Assembly (NCBI GenBank): GCA_938016235.1
Contig: CALLPU010000017.1
Span: 1 to 19,369, forward strand
Reading direction: 5' to 3'
From: an uncultured Granulosicoccus sp.
GTDB lineage: Bacteria > Pseudomonadota > Gammaproteobacteria > Granulosicoccales > Granulosicoccaceae
DNA length: 19,369 bases
Of this stretch, positions 14,401-19,369 are shown piece after piece. The number at the start of each line of letters is the position of its first letter. Positions within the stretch are counted from its first letter, which is position 1. A program made the translations under genes and the position numbers. Under the pieces are notes generated by a model that did no database searches, was not told the origin of the DNA, and saw only the letters and a program-made list of their open reading frames with translations.

Positions 14401-16300
14401 CGCGCCAGATATGATCGAAGGCGGTCTGGATCCGGGCTGCTGTTTCTTCGGCGTTTTCACTGACCGCCTCACTGGTCTGTTGCACGGTAAATTCATGTAT
14501 CCAGACCAGCGGGGCATCATGGCGACGGATTTCAAACGGGTGCTCCGACTCGACTCTTAGCCCCATGTTCTCAATGATGGGTATGACGTCTGACAGTGAC
14601 ACCGGTTGTTCCAGTGCAAACAGCTTGAAATTGATGATGCCGGTATCGGCAACGATATGCCGGTAGAAGCTCATCACGGGCGCATCGACGGGTACATGAT
14701 TTTCGATAAAGTCAATATCTGCGGCAGCGGCACGTGCCGAGTAGTCTTCACGGTAACTCGACGGGAAGGCTGTGGCGTATCGGCGTTGCAGTTGCATGGC
14801 CACAATTTCATTGTGCTGGTCGCGCAGCGTAGCTTCGAGCTTGTCTGTCCAGGTGACGGCCGCCTGCCGGATGTGCAGCTCGATGGCCGGCCAGTCGATG
14901 TCACGCAGGTAGGGTGGGTTTTTCTGAATGACGAAATGCAATCTGGCCAGCGCTGAGCCTGACGAAAAACGGGTATCGAAACCGGCACTGATCCCGTTGA
15001 TGTGTGTCTTGAGTATGTGCTCGATACTCAAGCGTAAATCGCGGCTGTAACCGTCTCGCGGGATGTACACAAGGCAGTTGCAGAAGCGCCCCAGTGAATC
15101 GCTGGAATGAAACAGTCGAACCTGCTGGCGTTCCTGCAGGGCAACGATGCCGCTTGCCATTGTCAACAACTCGCTGCTGCGTGTCTGCATCAGCATGTCA
15201 CGTGGCAAGCCGCGCAGCGTGGCTGCAATGGCCTTGCCATCGTGTGAATCATCGTGTGCGGCGGATGCAATCAGTACCCGCTCCACGCGTTCGCGCATCC
15301 ACGGTATCGAGCTGACTGCCTCGCTCTGCAAGCCGCTGATGAACAAACCCACAACACAGCGAAGTCTTGTCAGCTTGCCTGATGCATCATGACAGGCGTG
15401 CAGGATCATGTCGGCAGGCTCGTTGCGAATGATCGGTGACACGCGACCGGATTTACACACCACCAGCGGATCATCTGAAAATACCGTTCCAAGCTCGGCT
15501 ACGTTCAGGCCATCGGGTAACAGATCAATGGTTTCCCAACAGCTTGTGCAGGCTTGCTGATCCAGAATTCCAAGCGTTGCGTTCAGGGTGTGGAAGTTTG
15601 AATCCGCTTCCAGTTCCGCGTATCCCATACACGCAAACTGCCTGGCAGCCAGCCATTGCACGAAGTCGGCCTGTTCGGTGCCCGCCAGTACCGCAGCGAT
15701 ATCATCCAGCTGTTGGTGCATGACGTCGCGATCGTGTTGAATGGCCTTGAGCGCATCGAACAGCTGATCAACCAGCTGCCGGATGTTGGCGTGGTTGTTT
15801 TCTGGCAAGGCATCAATCTCGATATGAATCAGGGATTCATGCGGGGCGGTGGCCTGTATGCCAACCCATTGGCCCTCATCATCACGCTGCACGCCGATGA
15901 TCGGGTGGATGATGCGGTGAACCGTATGACCTTCCCTGTCCAGATTGGCCTGCAGCGAGGACACCAGCCAGGGTTGATCATTGGCTACCAGCTGAATAAC
16001 CGTATGGGGAGATTGCCAGCCATGGGTATCGAACACCGGATTGAACACCGAGTGCCTGGGTGTACGGGCGTTGCTGCTTCTGGCGAGTTGCCAATGCGAC
16101 AATGCGGTACCTGCCAGATCATCGGCGCTGACCGAAGCCAGTTCATCGGCCGGCAGGTGTTCAAAGTAGGCGGGAATGAATTCTTCGAGTTGTGCTCTAT
16201 GATCTTCAGACAAGGAGCGTGGTAATGCCTCCAGAATGCGATCGATCAGAGCCCGTTGATTGGAAACACCGTCGTGCTGACCCTGTTGCGGATCGGACAT
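11489..16300 (-). CDS. gdhB: NAD-specific glutamate dehydrogenase, large (~180 kDa) class
   Basis: This is a 1603-residue catabolic NAD+-dependent glutamate dehydrogenase of the 180-kDa class, converting glutamate to 2-oxoglutarate plus ammonium. The N-terminal half (about 1-700) is the regulatory ACT-like region of this class. The catalytic part begins around residue 790, with IHLRGGPVARGGLRWSDRR followed by LGLMKAQMVKNAVIVPVG and SKGGFYVK, holding the substrate-binding Arg/Lys and the catalytic Lys. A GIGDMAGDVFGNGML segment near 970-985 carries the catalytic Asp, and a VVGEGGNLG stretch lies in the nucleotide-binding part. The start at 16300 is supported by AGGAGA about nine bases upstream; a longer reading to 16411 adds 37 unlikely residues and runs into the divergent gene. 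Family length is about 1600, so the protein appears complete. It stands alone, divergent from the M48 gene. Confidence 0.96.
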   Translation of the reverse strand: MSDPQQGQHDGVSNQRALIDRILEALPRSLSEDHRAQLEEFIPAYFEHLPADELASVSADDLAGTALSHWQLARSSNARTPRHSVFNPVFDTHGWQSPHTVIQLVANDQPWLVSSLQANLDREGHTVHRIIHPIIGVQRDDEGQWVGIQATAPHESLIHIEIDALPENNHANIRQLVDQLFDALKAIQHDRDVMHQQLDDIAAVLAGTEQADFVQWLAARQFACMGYAELEADSNFHTLNATLGILDQQACTSCWETIDLLPDGLNVAELGTVFSDDPLVVCKSGRVSPIIRNEPADMILHACHDASGKLTRLRCVVGLFISGLQSEAVSSIPWMRERVERVLIASAAHDDSHDGKAIAATLRGLPRDMLMQTRSSELLTMASGIVALQERQQVRLFHSSDSLGRFCNCLVYIPRDGYSRDLRLSIEHILKTHINGISAGFDTRFSSGSALARLHFVIQKNPPYLRDIDWPAIELHIRQAAVTWTDKLEATLRDQHNEIVAMQLQRRYATAFPSSYREDYSARAAAADIDFIENHVPVDAPVMSFYRHIVADTGIINFKLFALEQPVSLSDVIPIIENMGLRVESEHPFEIRRHDAPLVWIHEFTVQQTSEAVSENAEETAARIQTAFDHIWRGSVENDGFNRLMLDAALDWRQVVILRALCKYLLQIDVPFSQAYMIDSLVANASITRLLVQLFEARFKPAGTSSAQDLASLQEKIDDALDNIVSLDEDRILRGYRNLILAILRTNTYRTDAHGQYRDFLSFKFDCAAVPDLPLPRPMVEIFVYSSRVEGIHLRGGPVARGGLRWSDRREDYRTEVLGLMKAQMVKNAVIVPVGSKGGFYVKASLPAERDAMMEVVVECYRTFLSGLLDITDNLNGAEVLPPAQVVRYDGDDPYLVVAADKGTATFSDYANAVAIDYGFWLGDAFASGGSVGYDHKKMGITARGAWESVKRHFRNLQINTQQDNFTVAGIGDMAGDVFGNGMLLSPHLQLVAAFNHQHIFIDPDPDAASAFAERQRLFNLPRSSWSDYNAELISAGGGIFSRQAKQIELSPQAQARLGTEESKLTPTALISIILKAPVDLLWNGGIGTYVKAATETHAQAADRANDNLRVNGADLRARVVGEGGNLGFTQCGRIEFAQAGGLIYTDAIDNSAGVDCSDHEVNIKILANAVVASDDMTVKQRDQLLESMTDDVAAHVLRDNYLQTQCIDLCAVDGPLAFNEQSRFMQHLEAIGRLDRDIEFLPDSEEIAERMANDRALVRPEIAVLVSYSKMVMFDELLNSDFTQDAALESILMNYFPAALKSAHSTQICEHRLRPEIIATVVTNDVVNRLGPTFVFRMQQELNATSPDVATAFVIVKDIFDLPALWASIENLDNQIAADEQYRMQILVRGLVERATHWLIRTRKTDNTIAELVAHFKPGLRELVDSMPACLSAAEKATLDQRVAHFTNAGAPEATAVDVARVVPLSSSLDIVEIARSLEQPVADIAAVYFALGQHLELSWLRERIGTLVASSHWHKLATAELRGDLHYQQRHLCAEVASATDDSLPAEERVRQWADRHGTATEQYRALISDLKANSSVDFAMLSLAINEVHKLLRSDRPLAS

Positions 16301-16400
16301 GGCGCTACTCTCCTGGAAGTTAGCCAAAGGGTAACACTGACACGCTGCAGATTGCCTGCCAGCACAATGATAATCTTGTATTAAACAACGGATACCATTC
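16301..16400. promoter_or_regulatory. Divergent intergenic region between glutamate dehydrogenase and M48 peptidase genes
   Basis: These 100 bases must hold both promoters. The side facing the dehydrogenase has AGGAGA at 16309-16314 on the minus strand. On the plus side there is an AT-rich block (GATAATCTTGTATTAAAC) 15-35 bases before the peptidase ATG that could hold a -10. Within it TTGT-ATTAA-ACAA (16376-16388) is a small inverted repeat. I could not identify a good -35 for either gene. Confidence 0.3.
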
Positions 16401-17288
16401 ATGAGTAACACTGCAATAACCGTACGTCTGCAACAGCCGTCAGCGCGTTGCCGAAGCGCGCTTTCCCGGTGGCGCCTGCTGCAGCGCTCACTAACGGTGA
16501 TGGTCGTTGTGCTGCTAACCGGGTGTGTCAGTGTTCAGACCACCAAACCGGGTGCCATCGGCATTGATCGCACGCAGCGCATGTCATCACTGGTCTCTGC
16601 TGAAGAGCTTGAAAAAGGTGCCGTCGCGGCCTACGCACAAGTGTTGGGGCAAGCGAAAAAAGAAGGCGCCCTGAATACGGATGCGGCGATGACCCGACGT
16701 GTAAGGGCCATTGCTGACCGGCTCATACCGACGGTGGTTTTCTTCAGGCCAGACGCCCGGGCTTGGGACTGGCAGGTTAACGTCATCAATTCTGAACAGC
16801 TCAATGCCTGGGCAATGCCGGGTGGAAAGATCGCCTTCTATTCGGGAATTATCAACAAGCTGCAACTCACTGATGCTGAAATCGCCGCCATCATGGGGCA
16901 CGAAATTGCACACGCCCTGCGAGAACATTCACGCGAGCGGGCATCCGGTGAAGCCAACAAGGCGCTGGTGATTGGCATTCTGGGGGCGGCCACTGGCGCT
17001 GGCAGAACCACTCAGGCACTGGCTGATCTGGCGATCACCACGACCATTGGTCTACCTAACAGCCGCCTGCATGAAACGGAATCGGATCGTATCGGCATTG
17101 AACTGATGGCGCGCGCCGGCTACGACCCGCAGGCAGCAATTCGAGTGTGGCAGAAGATGGCAAAAGTAACCGGCGGCAAGAGTGGGCCGGAATTCATGTC
17201 GACGCACCCATCGAATGAATCCAGAATCAAGGATCTGACGCAATACGCCCAGATTGTCATGCCGCTGTATCAGAAATCCAAACGCTGA
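16401..17288 (+). CDS. M48-family zinc metallopeptidase, predicted lipoprotein (LoiP/BepA-like)
   Basis: This 295-residue M48 peptidase probably works in the periplasm on outer-membrane protein quality control, as LoiP and BepA do in E. coli. The N-terminus is Arg-rich, followed by a hydrophobic stretch ending in the lipobox LLTGC, with Cys42 as lipidation site; this signal peptide is long but reasonable. The zinc site is HEIAH (167-171) in MGHEIAHALREH, with the third ligand E227 in ETESDRIG. LNAWAMPGGKIAFYSGII, just before, is the conserved strand of the family. The MSTHPSNESRI segment near the C-terminus is also typical. The ATG at 16401 is kept because the next in-frame ATG (residue 34) would leave only about eight residues before the lipobox. 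No strong Shine-Dalgarno is seen. Confidence 0.9.
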   Translation: MSNTAITVRLQQPSARCRSALSRWRLLQRSLTVMVVVLLTGCVSVQTTKPGAIGIDRTQRMSSLVSAEELEKGAVAAYAQVLGQAKKEGALNTDAAMTRRVRAIADRLIPTVVFFRPDARAWDWQVNVINSEQLNAWAMPGGKIAFYSGIINKLQLTDAEIAAIMGHEIAHALREHSRERASGEANKALVIGILGAATGAGRTTQALADLAITTTIGLPNSRLHETESDRIGIELMARAGYDPQAAIRVWQKMAKVTGGKSGPEFMSTHPSNESRIKDLTQYAQIVMPLYQKSKR

Positions 17289-17299
17289 ATACCGGTGAG

Positions 17300-17318
17300 T
17301 GGCGGTCAGATACCGCCA
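17300..17318. terminator. Possible bidirectional stem-loop between convergent protease genes
   Basis: TGGCGGT (17300-17306) pairs with ACCGCCA (17312-17318) around a CAGAT loop, giving a 7-bp stem. It begins 12 bases after the M48 stop and covers the rhomboid stop (17306-17308). There is no T tract on either side, so intrinsic termination is doubtful. It is, however, the only strong dyad between two genes whose stops are 17 bases apart. Confidence 0.35.
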
Positions 17319-17974
17319 ATGCGCCCAGCGAAAAACGCCAGTGCGGCGAGTACCACCACGGTGGCTGTGCCAACGGACACGGTATTGGTCCGGGAGCCAC
17401 CGGGTGACCGGGCGGGTAGCCAGATAACCAGGTAGCCAATCAAGGCGCCGGCGAAAACCCCGCCAAAATGCCCCCAGAAGGAAATACCAGGCACCAGTAG
17501 CGGCAAGGCCAGATTCAGCACCACCAGACCAAAAACCGGTGATTGCTGCGGTTTGATGCCACGTTCGTGAAGGGCCACACCCATGGCGCCGGCCAGGCCC
17601 AGCACAGCGCCTGAAGCACCGAGCGTGAACTGCTGCCAGTCGAACAGCATCACCGCCAGTGATCCACCAAACAGGCTGGCCAGATACATCAGCGTAAACA
17701 GCAGGCTGCCGAAGCGTTGCTCCAGTTGGGGCCCCAGCATATAAAGCAGGTACATGTTGAAGGCAATATGCAGCAGGCTGCCGTGCAGAAACCCGGACGC
17801 GAGCAGACGCCACCAGTGCCCCTCCTGCACCGCTGGGCCGTACAGCACGCCCAGATTAGTGACCATACCCTGAGTGGCGGTCTGCGCTATGTACAGCGCA
17901 ACCGTTATCCCGATGATGGTTAGCGAGACCGGGCAGCCGCGCGGAATCCGAAGCCAATCAGGCAAATCGTTCAC
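17306..17974 (-). CDS. Rhomboid-family intramembrane serine protease
   Basis: This 222-residue multi-pass membrane protease cuts within transmembrane segments. There are about six hydrophobic helices, the usual bacterial core number. The catalytic dyad is Ser121 in TLGASGAVLG (GxSG motif) and His169 in SFWGHFGG. The conserved GFLHGSLLHIAFNM (61-74) supplies His64, His69 and Asn73, the oxyanion and structural residues seen in GlpG. WWRLLAS just before is also typical. The GTG at 17972-17974 is the start; it overlaps the end of the PfkB-like gene by 17 bases, so translation is probably coupled. No N-terminal cytoplasmic domain is visible, unlike GlpG. Function is certain at family level; substrates are unknown. 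It converges on the M48 protease gene. Confidence 0.92.
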   Translation of the reverse strand: MNDLPDWLRIPRGCPVSLTIIGITVALYIAQTATQGMVTNLGVLYGPAVQEGHWWRLLASGFLHGSLLHIAFNMYLLYMLGPQLEQRFGSLLFTLMYLASLFGGSLAVMLFDWQQFTLGASGAVLGLAGAMGVALHERGIKPQQSPVFGLVVLNLALPLLVPGISFWGHFGGVFAGALIGYLVIWLPARSPGGSRTNTVSVGTATVVVLAALAFFAGRIGGI

Positions 17975-18950
17975 CCACAGATTGCATCTGTTCGCGCGTC
18001 AGACGCGCACCCATCTGCTGCACCAGTGTGGTGGCGGCATAACCTGCCAGCTCGCCACAGTCCGCAAATGGCATACCGTGAGTCAGGCCATGCAGAAACG
18101 CCCCGGCATAAATGTCACCCGCACCATTGGTATCAACAGCGGTCACCTTCTTGGCAGGAATGTCATACAGCTTTTCACCATCGAACACCAATGCGCCGAG
18201 AGGGCCGCGCGTAACGGCGAATTGCCGGGCCAGCGTTTTCATGCCGGTGACACAGTCATCGAGGTTGTCGGTGTCGAACATCAACCTGGCTTCGTCTTCG
18301 TTGGCAAACAGCATGTCCAGCCCGTCACCGACGATTTCCAGCAAACCGTCCTTGAAAAAGTTGACCATGTTGGCATCAGACAAGGTCAGTGACGTCTTGA
18401 TGCCATTGGCCTGGGCGATTTCCCGCGCTTTCACGGCAGCAGCGCGAGCGTTGACTTCCGGTACAAGGTAACCCTCTATATAGACATACTCAGCACTTTT
18501 CAGAGCAGTCTCATCCAGCTCTGCAACACTGATTTTCTGTGTAATGCCCAGATAGGTGTTCATGCTGCGCTGAGCATCGGGTGTGATCATGACGATGCAC
18601 TTTCCCGTGTGGCCATCGTCCAGCTGGCCCGCCTTCAGATTGGTCTGCACGCCGTTCGCCGCCAGATCGTCCAGAAAGTAACTACCGGTGTCGTCGCTGG
18701 CGACTTTGCAGGAATAGAACGCGTCAGAGCCCAACTGAGCCGCAGCCGTGATGGTGTTCGCCGCTGAACCGCCGCCACAGGGGCGTGATTCGATGCCGGA
18801 GAGTTTGCCCAGCAGCTCGTGATGACGATCTTCTTCGATCAGGGTCATCAGGCCCTTGTCTATATTGAGCTCCCCGAGCAGGGCTTCGGGAACCTCGTAT
18901 TCGAGGTCAACCAGGGCGTTGCCGACACCGTAGACGTGAAACTGAGGCAT
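17958..18950 (-). CDS. PfkB-family kinase, adenosine-kinase-like
   Basis: This 330-residue ribokinase-fold enzyme uses ATP to phosphorylate a sugar or nucleoside. GGGSAANT (59-66) is the N-terminal substrate-binding glycine motif. AVDTNGAGDIYAGAF (271-285) is the C-terminal PfkB signature, with the catalytic base Asp279 and anion-hole GAG. The start (FHVYGVGNALVDLEYEV) and the phrase MNTYLGITQKIS resemble the bacterial group annotated as adenosine kinase. The true substrate could also be another nucleoside or sugar. The ATG at 18950 gives the normal N-terminus; no clear Shine-Dalgarno is seen. It is divergent from aspS and overlaps the rhomboid gene downstream. Confidence 0.85.
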   Translation of the reverse strand: MPQFHVYGVGNALVDLEYEVPEALLGELNIDKGLMTLIEEDRHHELLGKLSGIESRPCGGGSAANTITAAAQLGSDAFYSCKVASDDTGSYFLDDLAANGVQTNLKAGQLDDGHTGKCIVMITPDAQRSMNTYLGITQKISVAELDETALKSAEYVYIEGYLVPEVNARAAAVKAREIAQANGIKTSLTLSDANMVNFFKDGLLEIVGDGLDMLFANEDEARLMFDTDNLDDCVTGMKTLARQFAVTRGPLGALVFDGEKLYDIPAKKVTAVDTNGAGDIYAGAFLHGLTHGMPFADCGELAGYAATTLVQQMGARLTREQMQSVGERFA

Positions 18951-19044
18951 GAAATATCCGCTATCTGTTAAAAGGATGTGGATTATCGCTGGTTGCGCGC
19001 CAGATAACTATCTACAATTGCCGCTTTTGCCCGTTGAGGTCTTC
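18951..19044. promoter_or_regulatory. Divergent promoter region of the kinase and aspS
   Basis: This is a 94-base gap. For aspS, TACAAT (19013-19018) is a good -10 with TGGTTG as a weak -35 at 17 bases, placing the start of transcription about 20 bases before the ATG. A GAGG (19036-19039) lies five bases before the ATG as ribosome site. On the other strand GATAAT (18997-18992) may be the -10 for the kinase, with no recognisable -35. Confidence 0.35.
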
Positions 19045-19369
19045 ATGCGTACACACCCCTGTGGGGTTATCACCCGAGAGCAACTGGATGCCGAGGTGGC
19101 TTTTTGTGGCTGGGTCCATCGTCGTCGCGATCACGGTGGTGTCATATTCATCGATCTGCGCGATCATACCGGTCTGGTACAGGTCGTCTTCGATCCTGAT
19201 CGGGCCGAAACCTTTGCGCGTGCCGAGGAGGTACGCAACGAGTTTGTTCTGCGCATCACCGGCAAGGTGCGCCATCGACCCGAGGGCACCGTCAACCCGG
19301 ACATGACCACAGGTGAAATCGAGGTGCTTGGCTACGAGCTGGAAATTCTTAATCGGGCCGCAACACCAC
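19045..19369 (+). CDS. aspS: Aspartyl-tRNA synthetase, N-terminal part (cut by window edge)
   Basis: The first 108 codons of a class II aspartyl-tRNA synthetase are visible; it charges tRNA-Asp for translation. The visible part is the N-terminal anticodon-binding OB-fold. MRTHPCG, then FCGWVHRRRDHGGVIFIDLR, GLVQVVFDPD, RNEFVLRITGKVR and TGEIEVLGYELEILNRA match bacterial AspS in order and spacing. In the E. coli protein the same order is seen (CGWVNRRRD, FIDMRD, VQVFFDPDRA, TGEIEV). The catalytic domain lies beyond the right edge. The ATG at 19045 has GAGG five bases upstream. Confidence 0.97.
   Translation, partial: MRTHPCGVITREQLDAEVAFCGWVHRRRDHGGVIFIDLRDHTGLVQVVFDPDRAETFARAEEVRNEFVLRITGKVRHRPEGTVNPDMTTGEIEVLGYELEILNRAATP

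Noticed and set aside
14606..14956. Plus-strand open frames inside the glutamate dehydrogenase gene
   Set aside because: They are shadows of a 1603-codon gene with clear catalytic motifs. None shows a domain or a ribosome site.
16301..16411. Upstream extension of the glutamate dehydrogenase to 16411
   Set aside because: The added residues are not family-like, they overlap the divergent M48 gene start, and AGGAGA is well placed for the ATG at 16300.

Overview
The window looks like ordinary chromosome of an aerobic or facultative gammaproteobacterium, probably marine and metabolically versatile. The signs are the start of an aspS, a 1603-residue NAD-type glutamate dehydrogenase, a polyamine ABC transporter and an aerobe-style corrinoid/folate methyl operon. 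A Granulosicoccus- or Arenicella-like lineage would fit, but that is a guess from gene content only. Every gene except the M48 peptidase and aspS lies on the minus strand. Coding density is high and no intergenic gap exceeds about 185 bp. I saw no rRNA, tRNA, CRISPR array, insertion sequence or phage gene.

Region 1 (1-1963, minus): a polyamine-type ABC transporter, with a Tat-type PotD-like binding protein followed by a PotB-like permease that runs off the left edge. Region 2 (2147-3784, minus): one large protein with a C-terminal propeller-like half resembling the glucosamine inositolphosphorylceramide transferase (GINT1) family and an N-terminal half resembling degenerate formyl-transferase-like domains. 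It seems to have its own promoter.

Region 3 (3874-10123, minus) is the most interesting part. It is a seven-gene operon in the order corrinoid protein, DUF1638 protein, 'virulence factor' domain protein, MetV-like cysteine-rich subunit, MetF, methyl-THF:corrinoid methyltransferase, and an ASKHA/RACo-type corrinoid activase with a 2Fe-2S domain. The last four genes are tightly packed: three consecutive junctions are 4-base ATGA overlaps. The set can take a methyl group from a methylated corrinoid to tetrahydrofolate, oxidise methyl-THF to methylene-THF, and re-reduce inactivated Co(II). It lacks the substrate-specific methyltransferase (MttB/MtgB type or other) that would load the corrinoid. 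The two uncharacterised proteins sit where such a component might be expected.

Region 4 (10276-11344, minus): a PaaG-like isomerase just downstream of a small GlsB/YeaQ-type membrane protein that starts at TTG with a clear AGGAG. Region 5 (11489-16300, minus): the large NAD-glutamate dehydrogenase. Region 6 (16401-18950): an M48 lipoprotein metallopeptidase (plus) converging on a rhomboid protease (minus), which overlaps the end of a PfkB/adenosine-kinase-like gene. Region 7 (19045 to the right edge, plus): the start of aspS.
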